Shown: one piece after another, positions 1 to 11,394 of the stretch
Numbering within the stretch: the first letter of the stretch is position 1
Layout of the letters: every line of letters begins with the position of its first letter
NCBI GenBank assembly: GCA_037178675.1
Contig: JAYMGJ010000457.1
Location: 1-64,000 of the forward strand
DNA: 64,000 nt
Source of the DNA: Scleroderma bovista
Taxonomy: Eukaryota; Basidiomycota; Agaricomycetes; Boletales; Sclerodermataceae
Direction: 5' to 3'
Notes under the pieces: model-generated
The model's database searches: none
Told to the model about the DNA's origin: nothing
The model's input: only the letters and a program-made list of their open reading frames with translations
Made by a program: the position numbers and the translations under genes

Positions 1-487
1 TATGCCTCAACCCCGTAAATGGCCAATCTCGCCCACTCACCGGAGGATAGCAGACTGCGAAAGTACGCTGGATCCCGTGCGCGTGCCCAGATGGTACGGT
101 AGGCATCGACGACGGTGGATAAGGAACGGGGAGGAGCAAGGTTTTCTGCGATGTAAATTTGCTTGGCGACCTCTCGAGCAACAGCGGCATTATAAAGCAG
201 AGGCTGGCGGTAAGCTACCACATTGTCCCATAGTCAGCCGGTCACACAGACGTCAAACCAGAGAGCCACTCACCCCCAAGCATGATTCCTATCCGTTCAC
301 CGAGAGGTCCCAGGCTCTTCTTTGCAGTCTCGAACAACTGCTCGGCCTGTTTCTGGGCTGTACCGAGTGCATCCTGGGCCTTCTTTTGAGCAGCCTCTGT
401 TGTTGTTGAACTTGCGAACCGCGTCGGGTGGCGGATGGCGCGTCTAAAGGTGGACGCAGGGGACGACGAGAACGCTGTTCGTATCAT
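1..487 (-). CDS. ATP20: Mitochondrial F1Fo-ATP synthase subunit g, 5' part (partial)
   Basis: Small membrane-sector subunit of mitochondrial ATP synthase, known to help dimerise the enzyme at cristae ridges. The likely ATG is at 487. It opens an N-terminal stretch rich in Arg, Ser and Ala with no acidic residue (MIRTAFSSSPASTFRRAIRH), as expected of a matrix import sequence. An Ala/Gln/Lys-rich helix follows. Exon 1 ends at 274; a 59-nt intron (273-215, GTGAGT..TAG) joins in frame to an exon coding AYRQPLLYNAAVAREVAKQ, a block I recognise from fungal subunit g. The reading frame is still open at base 1, inside the segment ending GEWARLAIYGVEAY, so the C-terminus lies outside the window. The family is normally about 110-200 residues. 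Recognition rests on remembered family features and is strong. The longer open frame up to 757 is probably 5' UTR. Confidence 0.88.
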
Positions 488-3400
488 GACTGCAATGGAG
501 GAAGAAAGACACTTGGGAAATTCTCGATTATTTCCGGGTGGGTCCGAGCCATGCACAAGCTTACGTAACCGTCGTTTCACCGACTCGGCGCTCCATGTCC
601 CGGGTCTGCATAGAACTTCAAGCTTCAAGAGCTGCAGAGTAGAACTTCTAGTAAGCCAGCTCTGAACATTCATGCCGCAGCAACCAAAATCAGTGAATTC
701 ATTATTACACAATCTTAGCAAATGCCGTGCTATCGCAAACATTGTTCGTCCTTGCATTACTTCCCAATGCCGGTTTACGTTTACTTCCCGTCTCGTCCGC
801 CAACGCCAGTCAATACTCGACAGCTTTCCTGTTCAACTAGCCAAGTCACTTATGTTCAAACGTATCTTGAAGGCCTAATTGGGTTTTGTCCCCCCGACTC
901 CACCTAGTTAGGGAGTGCATGACCTTTCCAACACGGGGTGAGTAAAAGCGCTCCATTTACCCTACCTGTCGCAGGTGCAAGCTCTCGACGAGCTATCCGA
1001 TGTGATTTGACAACTGAAAGTCATGGCACGTTTCTGCCACCTCGGTGCTCCCTACCGTATAGTACCCACCCTCCATGATTTTGACGAGTGAATATTTTAT
1101 TTTCAGGATTATTATAGCTTCCAAGTTCAGTGCTCATTTCTTGTTCTACAGCTCACTTGTACAGAAAACAGGTTGGTTCGCGCCAGTTATTTGGTTGTTT
1201 CATTGTCAAGTAATTCGTATTTTCTTTTGTTCTGTGAGGTCATCGCAGACAGGTGACCATCTCACAAGCATGGGTGCTTGAGGTCACCTTGTCCTATCCT
1301 CCATCACTGCGTGCTACCCGTACTCTCGTACCCCTAGGTCGGCGACCCCTTTATCATAATATGTCTCTCGAGGCGCATTATACACGATGTTCTATCATGC
1401 ACTGGAACCACTGCATTGCAACCTTGTGAGTCACACGTCACGTACCGCATGCAACATAGCTGCCCGTCAATATTTATTCTTCCCAATCAACCGCCCAAGT
1501 CAGCGTGCCTGTCATTACCGATGGTGGCGGCTCAACAGTTGAATCGCGGTTGCTTTGTAGGTCGCAGTCATAATGTTCTCAGAGGGGAAGTCCTTGCAGG
1601 AGGCGATCATGTCCTTGGCGGCAATGTCCAAGGACCCAGAGGAATGCATGGTTTCGTGTGCCAAGATCAGCCAAATTCCATCTTGCATTTTTGTATGTGT
1701 AGCCCTGCTGCTCCGTGCGCTCCGCATTCCTGCGAGCAATCAAACGTCGCTAAAGCTACTTCTCTTTGACCTTCCCATCAATTCATGGGATCAGTGATAT
1801 ACAGACTATCGCTCTATCTTATGACATTGGATTTTTTTTCATCTGTGCTTGGTCGCCAAATGCTGATCATATCAACAATGGCTAGGTGGTGTGCGCGGTG
1901 GCGATCCAACTCACGTCAAGCTCATTCTCCTTTCATGTGAACAAAGAAATTTTATCACTGGTAGCTTTTCAACAATTATTATCGCTTATCGCTGAGGCTG
2001 GCTCGATGCTTGGCCAGTTTTTTTTTTGAGAGGCACTTTGACCGAGACGGCAACTTGGCCAGTTTCTGAATGCCGCACTACTTCGATTCTCTCTAACAAT
2101 AAAATCTTTGCACAGCCGCGTTTCATGGAAGATATGTACATTCTTCTGCAAATGCTAAGAAATTGATCCACACTACTTCCGCCACAAATGTGCCTTGCTC
2201 TGACCCAGTAGTTGATCACACCTGGCCAGCTGGCACCATGACCAATTCGCGCTCAATCTTACGCAACCTTCATCTTCACATTTCACTTCACCAGCTGCGG
2301 CAGGATTGAACAGTCACCCGCTCATAAAACCGCTGCACATTACTCAGTTTTGCACGTGATATTACAACCTATCCGATCATGAATGGGTGTTATTTGCACT
2401 GGACTACCCTTGATGCTTGAAATTAGTAGGGCCTAATGCCAGCTACGTATCTTCGCAGACAACTACACGACCAATGATCATAGCGGAGAGAAATTGGTAC
2501 AAGAACTAATATCATAGTAGGTTCGTGCAAGGCTGGGGTAATGTTTGTATAAGGCGCAGGCCCTATCATCCCCCTCGGAAGAACGTGACTTCCAGGAGTG
2601 CCAAATCACAGGATCCGACCGCACGGTTCAACAATATTCAATGATACATACCTAACGGACAGCTTGTCGCAGTACATAAGTAAGTCGTACATAACACCGA
2701 CGTTGATGCGCGAATGGACCTCGAAGTCGTCTGTATCTCCTATGATCGGTGTGATGTTTGGTCCAACTGGCATTTGGAATTCTGTCAGATTCTGTCTCAC
2801 ACCCAAGAAAACTCCGACTCTTCAGACCCAAGAATGGGTACAAGCAGTCCTACTTCAAGAACTTCACTTGTAAGTTGTAACAACCCCAGTCACCAAGCTG
2901 CAAGCCATTTGTACTCCACATTCCCGCACCTACTAGGACAGGACAAGTATGTAGGCAGTTTCCAAGTGCGCTACTCCGTTCACAGTAAGGCGTCACACAT
3001 AGGTTCGTATCACTGTTGCGCCTCGGAGCTCACATTGTAATGGGGTGTTAGCGGCCATCTGAGTACTTGCATACGAGCGTTGGGACTGCACAGTACAGGG
3101 CCCTCCAACCTGCCACTTCCATGTCGATCTCAAGACATGCACTGTCTTGTTGCCCACATACGCGCCTCTGCAATGAGCTGCAGGCACATGCTAGATTCTC
3201 ATCGTTTTGGGCGGCGGAATGTGGCTGTACTCTATGCCAACAAAACGAGGCAGTTTCGGTCCTAGCCAACGGGTGCATAGAACACACCCTTCTATCGTGG
3301 TCAACGGCAAGTTGCGTTTCGGACGACGAGGTGCTGCTCAAGGCAAAACACGGGAACACTGAGACAGGAGAATGTAGCTCCGAGCCTTGTTTTCATTACG

Positions 3401-3789
3401 GTGCCCTGATCTTGATCAGGTCTACTCGATTGCATGCAACGGAGCTTCCAGATCGAACATTTGACCTTGTACATACTCCCTGTCCATGTGCAACGTGCTG
3501 AGCATGCCTTTACTAGAGTCACAGCACGCTGAGCTGCACAAATATGTACGCGGAGTACTTCCGCAAAAACTTTTGTGGAGCACTGCGACCACGAAGCATT
3601 CGCATTGTTCAGGGGGCTGATCCTACATTCTTCAACGAAGCAGGCATCCACAGTGGCACCCGTCAACCAGAAGTTCGCCGTGGTTCATTTCCGCGTGTTC
3701 GTCAACGTCACGGCCGTATGGTTATGCCGGAAACGTCTCTATTTGTTAGAATACTTAACTCGAGCCCTCCTGCAATATTCTAACAAGGC
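488..3789. other. Gene-poor stretch, no convincing gene
   Basis: About 3.3 kb between the divergent ATP20 and NLR genes. Open frames here are short, overlap on both strands and lack recognisable domains or consistent splice continuity. Two segments deserve a remark. At 1515-1797 both strands are open, with no recognisable product. On the minus strand, 2606-2806 holds an open stretch (GDTDDFEVHSRINVGVMYD is part of it) followed by a plausible GTATGT donor, which could be a relic exon. The proximal parts presumably hold the promoters of the two flanking genes. I see no rRNA, tRNA or repeat array. Confidence 0.5.
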
Positions 3790-6700
3790 ATGCACCATAA
3801 CATCTTCTCTTATTTTCGTCGGGTCACGGAAAGTAAGCCAACGTCCCATGTAGAAGTCCCGGTTGTGGAAGATACGGTAAGCAAATGTTTGTGTTCTGCT
3901 GCGGCTGTTTTCTTGATTTTTCAATGTCAGAGAAGTCCACACACCAGAAACTCTAAAAGTGGACTATTTGGATTCCTGACTCGCATCTGCCAGGTATGAC
4001 ATCCAGTTCCTGAACTTTGGGCGTGTCTGACATGCGAAAGTCGTTCGGGACTTCTCTTGGGCTTTCATTTACGAGGAACAAACGTGGTGACGCTCAGGGT
4101 AGGGAGGATCATGTGCGTTTCCGTTGACTCTGCAGAAAACTTAATTAAAATCACGTTTTGTAGCACACACTGCCACCATCATGCACTAAAATACCTGAAA
4201 CTGATGGGCTTGCAATTGGTAAATTAACTGTTCATTCCGAAAAGGTAAACTGGTTTCGACCGTATTCTCAGTGACGCTTAGCATTTAATAAACAGGACAC
4301 GGTGAAAATCAACGTCGAACAATCGCATACTCACAGTGAAATTAAAAGTGGACAAAGCGATGTTTCTCGGACTCGCCCTACATCTACTGTCATAACGGGC
4401 GCTGCTTGGAATGCAAATTCGGACTCGGATCAACTGACTATATTCGACTCCACTTACCTCCAACCCCTCAGGGCCTTCCACGCGGTCGTTAATACGATCA
4501 CTAATGTAAGTGACATCATAACCAGCACAGCTATGTGATGTGACTACTCTTTAGATTCACCCATATGCCAAAATGTCTGTTGGAGCATTATCGTGGACTG
4601 CTCAGGTAGATGTCATTCGGAATACAAGAGCATCGACGTCCTGACAATGCCCTTTTGATAGACAATTATCACACATGGAAACCTCGACGAGTCAATGGGT
4701 GGTCTCCTCCTCAAGATCAGTCAAGTCTATGAACTTTTCATGGAGGATACAGCCCTGATTGCGACTACCTCGCGGAAAGACGCGTTGACCAAACTTGTTG
4801 AGGTAATGAATGCAAGTGCGCAGTTTATCAGAATTTATCCAGAGACGACGAACATTTGTAGGGCTGGTTGCGTCCTCTTCATGTATCCGTCTGCTTATTG
4901 GTTTACTCAGGGCGGAGACTCGGAAAGAATGTCGCGTCTGAAACGAGCACGACAATAGCCAAGTATAACGAAGCAATGGATGCACTGATGCAGCAATTCA
5001 GGAATCGAGCTACCCACTGTGATATCCATGACTCGGTCCACCAGACATTAACTGATCTTCGCTCCCTCCGGGATGACATTGCACAGGCAGGTGAGAAGTA
5101 AAAGGGGTTTTTCTTCGGCTCAAGTTTAACACCTCTGCTGATCAGGCGGTTCTGCAAATCTTGGCGGCATGGCATATGCAGCTGATGCCGGGTTAGATAC
5201 CACAAAGATCTGCCTCGAAGGCACCAGAACTGATCTCTTGACTGAGATCATCGACTGGATTCATTCTCCAGAACCCGACTGCCCTCGCGTGTTCTGGCTG
5301 CACGGGCAAGCGGGCAAGGGAAAATCGACCATTGCTCACACGATAGCGAAATGGTTGAAGGAACTTGGGGCCCTCGGTTCATGTTTCTGCTTCGCGCGCG
5401 ACAGATCCGCAGAGCGCCGCCATGGAAAACTCTTCACAACTATCGCGCGTGATCTGGCTGACTGTGACCCTGTGCTGAAGCGGGCTTTAGATGGTGTCCT
5501 CGCCAGTGACCATTCGCTCAAGACCACTGCCGATGTCATGCAACAGTGGCAAAAGCTCATTTTGCAGCCCCTATCAAAGCTATCGAGTCCTATCATTGGA
5601 CCCGTTGTCATCATCATCGACGCATTAGACGAAAGCGGGACAGAGGCATCCCGGAGGAATATCCTTCGCGTTCTTGCGTCCATGGAGACGACCAATCTTC
5701 CCGCCAATTTCCGCATTCTGCTTACTTCCCGCCCTCTTCCCGACATCTACCACGCATTGCACGACGCGAAACACGTCAAAGCCGAATCCATCGATGACAC
5801 GGTCGCCGCATCGACATATCGTGATCTTTGCTTGTACATTTCTGACGCACTGCGGGATGACTTTGGTGAAGAACAGGTCGCTACGCTTGCACGAAAGTCC
5901 GATGGCCTGTTCGAGTGGGCTCGACTTGCTTGCGAATTCATCAGGTCCCAGAAGACCGGCTCAACTCCACAGGAACGGTATAACGACTTGGTCTCACGTG
6001 GTCTGGGAGAAGGTGAAGCACACTTGGACGACATGTACTGCGCCATTCTGAGGGACGTAGTGGAACCGACACCCGAGGCGCTTGCCCGATTCCGTTCTGT
6101 GATGCATCAGGTTCTATGCACAATGGAACCACTTCCGATGGACTCTCTTACCATTATGCGTCGGAATTTCCGAAGGGACTCGGACCGTTATGATGTGGGT
6201 GTCGTTCTAAGATCCATGGCCCCCCTTCTTAGCGGTATTACTGATCCATCTCGCCCCATTCGACCTCTACACTCGACCTTCTTCGAGTTCTTAACTGATG
6301 CATCCCGGAGTGGGGAGTTCTTCGTCGAGATATTGGACACGCACGCTGAATTGGCGTACTCTGCCCTTTGTATCTTGCAACAGGACCTGCGCTTCAACAT
6401 ATGCGGTTTAGAAAGCTCCTACACGCGAAATTCAGACATTGCGGACTTGGCTTCCCGGATAAAGAATCATGTTTCGCCTCATTTGTCTTATTCTTGTCGA
6501 CACTGGGCCAGCCATCTTCGCGAGTCAGCTTTCGACTCGCAAGTGGCGAAAGAGGTGGAGCGGTTCTTCAAAGGCGAACAAACCCTTTTTTGGGTGGAAG
6601 CGCTTAGTTTACTCAAGGAGCTTGGCAATGCTCATGTGGCTCTGGATGGCGTGATACGATGGGCAGGAGTAAGTAAGGCCTACCTTCCATATTTTCATAT

Positions 6701-9069
6701 CAGCTTATCGTGGCTAGAAGGGACATGAAAGCATTGCGGAGATGGCAGCAGATGTTCTGCGATTCATCAGAACTTTTGGTGGCGCTATCTCTCAGAGCAC
6801 CCCACATTTGTACCTCTCTGCCCTGCCATTCTCGCCGGAGCGTTCTTTCATCTCCACCTTGTTTTCTGAAAGGTTCCACGGGATTCCGCGAGTCGCATGT
6901 GGCCGCGATGTACACTGGCCCATTACCCAGCTCACTATCGAAGAGCACACATCTACAGTCACATCTCTCGCATTTTCGCCAGACGGAACGAGACTTGTTT
7001 CGGGCTCAGACGACCATACCGTTCGTTTGTGGGACGCAGAGACAGGCTTGGCGGTGGGTAATCCACTGGAGGGACACACTGATCGTGTTCATGCGGTTGC
7101 GTTCTCACCGGACGGCAAGCGTGTAGTGTCAGGCTCTCGTGACTGTACCATCCATATTTGGGACGCAGAAAACGGCCTGCAAGTCGGCGACCCCCTGCAG
7201 GGACACGATAACTGGGTACTCGCAGTTGCCCACTCGCCTGATGGGAGGTACATCGCATCAGGATCTATAGATCAAAGTGTTATCCTTTGGGATGCAGAAA
7301 CGGGTCAGCAAGTAGGCGATGCCCTTCGAGGACATACCGGCTGCGTACAATCGGTTTTCTTCTCACCGGATAGCAAGCGGATCGTATCGGCATCCGAAGA
7401 TCATTCGATTCGGATATGGGATGCAGAAACGAGGCTGGAGGAGTGCACCCCTTTGGAAGGACATGTGGCCTCGATTCTCTCCGTCGTCTTTTCGCCCGAT
7501 GGGAAACTCATTGCGTCGGGTTCGGTGGATTCTACGATTTGGCTGTGGGACTCGGAGACGGGCGTGCAGGTGGGTAACGTTCTTGAAGGCCATACCGGCA
7601 GTATCTATTCGATCGCCTTTTCGCCCGATGGAAAGCGAATTCTGTCGGGTTCCGACGACCAAACTGTACGGGTGTGGGATGTGAAGACGGGAATACAGGT
7701 GGGCAATGCCATCGAAGGGCACGCCGAGTGCGTTCACGCTGTCGCGTGGTCCCCAGACGGCAAACGAATCGCGTCGAGCGGGAAGGACAACACTATCCGC
7801 GTATGGGACGCAGAAACTAGGTCAGCACCTCCGAACGGACATCCTGGCCATTCCAGCTCCGTCTACTCGGTCGCCTTCTCCCCGGATGGCAAGAAGATCG
7901 TGTCCGGCTCGCGTGACAAAACCGTCCGTGTCTGGGACGCCGACACCGGCTTGCAGATCGGCAACGCGCTCGAGGTGCACACCGAATGGATCCATTCCGT
8001 CGCTGTCTCTCCGGACGGCAAGCTGATCGCGTCGGCGTCGCGCGACAACTATGTCTGTCTGACGGATATCGACTCTGGTCTGCTGGTCTGCCCTGAGCTC
8101 GAGGGCCACGCTGGCTGGGTCTTCTCGGTCGCGTTCTCGCCGGACGGTCAGCGGGTCGTCTCAGGTTCGGCGGATACTACTATCCGTATCTGGGATGTGA
8201 ACTCTGGCACACAGATCGATGCCCCATTCGCGGGACGTTCCCGAGGCTTCGTATACTCTGTTGCATATTCGCCCGACGGGAAGAGAATCGCCTCTGGCTC
8301 GCGTGATTGGGCGGTCCGTTTGTGGGACGCAGAGACAGGTTTGCAAGTGGGCAAGCCCTTCCAGGGACATACAGATGCCGTGTACTGCGTCGCATTTTCG
8401 CCTGATGGGACGCGGATGGTGTCGGGCTCGGCGGACAGCACTGTCCGCCTGTGGGACACGGAGACGGGGGCGCAGGTGGGCAGTCAGCTAGTACTGGCTG
8501 GGCACCGCAAGCCGGTCATGTGCGTTGCGTTCTCGCCGGATGGGAGATCGGTCGCTTCTGCTTCTGGGGATGGTACTATCCGGACGTGGGACGCGGCTAC
8601 TGGCGTGGAGGTAGACTGCATCGCGGACTGTCATGGGAAGGGCTGGATCTACGCTATTTCGTTCTCTCCTGATGGGAAGATGATCGCGTCGGCTGGGGAT
8701 GACTGCAGTCTGCGTGTGTGGGATGCGAAACAAACGTGGCCGGCGGGACGATCATCGGATAACTTGACGATTGCATCACAGCAGGATGAAGCAGTAGCGC
8801 CCGTATGTTTCTCGTCCACACGAGGGCATGCCCTGCGCAACCCCGGTGAGCTCTTTGACGGACAGTGCGGCAATGACTGGCGGAACTCGATTCACTTGGA
8901 GGCTGACGGGTGGATCGTGGGACCCCAAGGCCGGCTACTGCTCTGGGTACCCCCGAACAGTCGACCTTGGGTGTACATGCCCCGCAGCACGTTGGTTATC
9001 CCGAGAGGTGGGATAGAACTAGATTTGAGTGGGATGGCTCATGGAGGTGAGTGGGCGCGGTGCTGTTAG
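3790..9069 (+). CDS. NACHT-WD40 NLR-like STAND receptor (fungal NWD family)
   Basis: Signal-transducing NTPase of the fungal NLR type, a class implicated in allorecognition and immunity-like responses. Proposed exons: 3790-3876, 3931-3993, 4296-4505, 4555-4605, 4662-4857, 4911-5090, 5146-6668, 6718-9069, giving 1553 residues with the phases closing. The last six exons are well supported; the first two, and hence the start, are provisional. A helical N-terminal region (about residues 95-265) resembles the domain preceding NACHT in this family, possibly Goodbye-like. NACHT follows, with Walker A GQAGKGKS near residue 316 and Walker B VVIIIDALDE near 416. About 14 WD40 repeats of some 43 residues occupy roughly 846-1444 (DNA 6940-8740), most with SPDGK and WDAETG cores, which would make two seven-bladed propellers. 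A non-repeat tail ends at the stop. No frameshift or premature stop is seen, so it looks functional. Confidence 0.9.
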
Positions 9070-9224
9070 AGCGTTCATAGAGACTATTTGGATTATTTTC
9101 CCTACATAGAATTTGTAGCCCCTATTGAGACAAGATTGATAAAAACCCATTGGGATTGATCGATTTTTTTTTACTCGTGAAGTAAGCTAGACACCCTTTG
9201 TTATTGATCCCAGTTGTTGCAGCC

Positions 9225-11113
9225 ATGACAAGCACTGAAGGAATCCTCACGTCTGCCCGGTACGGCAAAGACCAGATTCGCGTCTTCCGAGTTGTGCGGA
9301 ACGGCTCTGTCCATGAGATTGTGGAGTACAATGTCCAGGTGCTCCTGGAAGGAGACATTGCGACGAGGTATGATATTCGGCTGCTCGTGGAGCCTAGCTA
9401 ACGTCCTTGTATGCTGCTGCAGCTACACGAAGGCGGATAACTCGGTCGTCGTTGCTACAGACTCGAGTGAGTGAAGGCATACCATTTAGACCCCATTTCT
9501 GATGCACTCCCAGTGAAGAACATCACCTATTGTACCTCTTCCTCTCCTCGTCCTTGACGCATATATATTCAACGGCCATATACAGATCTCGCCAAGGTGT
9601 CTCCTCACGTCCTGACTCCCGAGCACTTTGCGCTCCACCTGGGCACCCACCTCGTCGCGACCTATTCGCATATCACCAAGGCACTTGTAACGGTGGAGAA
9701 ACTGCGCTGGTCCCGCATTCCCGTTGGAACCGCTGTTGGCCAGGAACGTCCGCACCCGCACTCGTTCATCAGGGACGGGGAAGATAAGCGCATCGCAGCG
9801 GTCGAGGTGCGTTGGCCCTCCCTTTTTTTCCCACTGATATTCGGCTTCGGCTTCGGGCCACACGTTGCGCTTGTTTGAGGGTATTTTTTTCTCTCTCTCT
9901 GCTTCGACGATGGATCATTGGTTGTTAGGAGGGCTAGATCTGATGGATGCCATAGTCAAGGCGGTGGAGCCTTTTATTTTCTTTGCCGAGATGTCAGTTT
10001 TTTATCATAGGCCTGGACCTAGACTCCAAGGCCCTTCGTTTCTTCATATATATAAGAGCTGGGAAGTGGAACCCTTCTCTCCTGCCACCCACTTTTTCCC
10101 CTCACTGTTTCTCATGCGCATGCTTTGCTGCAGGTAGAAAAGTCTATCGATGGTGCGCTCACGGGGAGAGTGACGGGTGGAATCAGGGATTTATTGGGTA
10201 CGTTGTGCTTGTTGCACTTATCTGCACAGCCTAGACTGGTATTCAGTACTTAAATCGACTGGATCCTCGTTTGCGGATTTTGTGCGTGACGAATACACGA
10301 CGCTCGCCGAGGTCGACGACCGTGTGTTCTCGACGGCTGTCGATCTGTCGTACACCTACAGCCCGTTCGCGATTCGATTCCCTGCGGATGCGAAGAAACT
10401 GGCGTTTGAGGTTCCAAGGGAGGTGGCAGACGCGGAGGGTGTTGCTATGAAGGCCAGGGTTGCCACGCTGGATATTTTTGCCACGGATGAGAGCGAGAGT
10501 GTCCAGGTGAGTGATGCGGGAATCGAAGATCGTCGTCTTTCATGGGGTTGGCAGGCGACCCTGTTCAAGATGGGGCAACGCGTCGTCGCGGAGAACGATC
10601 CCGTGCAGACGGTGTCGTACAGGCTCCCCAACAAGCACTACGTCGCTGTGGACATGGAGTACATTGGGGTGGACAACACGACGCCGTAAGTGATCAGCTC
10701 TTCTTCTGTGGCCACGTTGCGGGGGCGTGGCGATGACGCAGGGGTCATGTGACTCTGGGGGGCCGTGGACGCGTGGGACTCGCATGTTGGGTAAGGAGAT
10801 GAGCTGGTTCTTGCAGGGCTGTGACGCCGGGCTGTACGCAAACTGCGCTTCTGCTATGACCGCATCGATGGTGTTGGGATGGACAACGGGGGTGCTGCTC
10901 GGATATGTGCCGACTGATATGCCTGGTTGGGGAGGGCGCCTTCCTCTCTGCACTGATTCGAATGGGAAGGTCGCTCACTCGGAAACCTTGACAGAGCCAA
11001 CGCAGAGGTCTTCATGCCCATCGCTGCGCCGAGGTGAGTGTGACGCACATCCAGGACCGCATCGCACTGACGTCACCAGTGGGTTGATCTCCGCCACGAT
11101 CTCGCGCAAATAG
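9225..11113 (+). CDS. URO1: Urate oxidase (uricase)
   Basis: Oxidises uric acid to 5-hydroxyisourate in purine catabolism; usually a peroxisomal homotetramer. Exons 9225-9367, 9423-9466, 9514-9531, 9586-9806, 10134-10197, 10247-10506, 10555-10685, 10995-11033 and 11080-11113 total 954 nt (317 residues), the usual family length. The ATG at 9225 starts MTSTEGILTSARYGKD; the lysine of the YGK motif (K15) and the threonine of VVVATDS correspond to known catalytic positions. RPHPHSFIRDG and NKHYVAVDMEYIG are also typical. The third exon is a mere 18 nt, and intron 7 (10686-10994, 309 nt) is several times longer than the rest. The protein ends in ISRK, not a canonical peroxisomal PTS1 such as SKL. 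It sits 155 bp after the NLR stop on the same strand, with no sign of functional linkage. Confidence 0.95.
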
Positions 11114-11394
11114 ACGCAAGCACATGGCGTCATACTTGGTATTGTCCCGCGAGGAATGGCTGGCCCGTGCGCACACGGTCGGTGCAGATGAGTAGCAGAT
11201 ACACTGGTCTACGAGAGAGAGCCAAGCAGTACCGTACTCATGCCAATGAAATCGAGGGTGTAGCCGTGTGACGTCATGCGGGAATGGCCGGTGATCTGAG
11301 ATCTGGGGTTCCGAGGGGGGCGATAAATATATACAAAGGTGTGTCATCCCTTTGAGTCCTCGTCCTCCTCCCTCCTCGTCGAAAAAAACATACC

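Noticed and set aside
2..409. 135-codon plus-strand frame at the window start
   Set aside because: It is antisense to the ATP20 exons, which explain the sequence fully.
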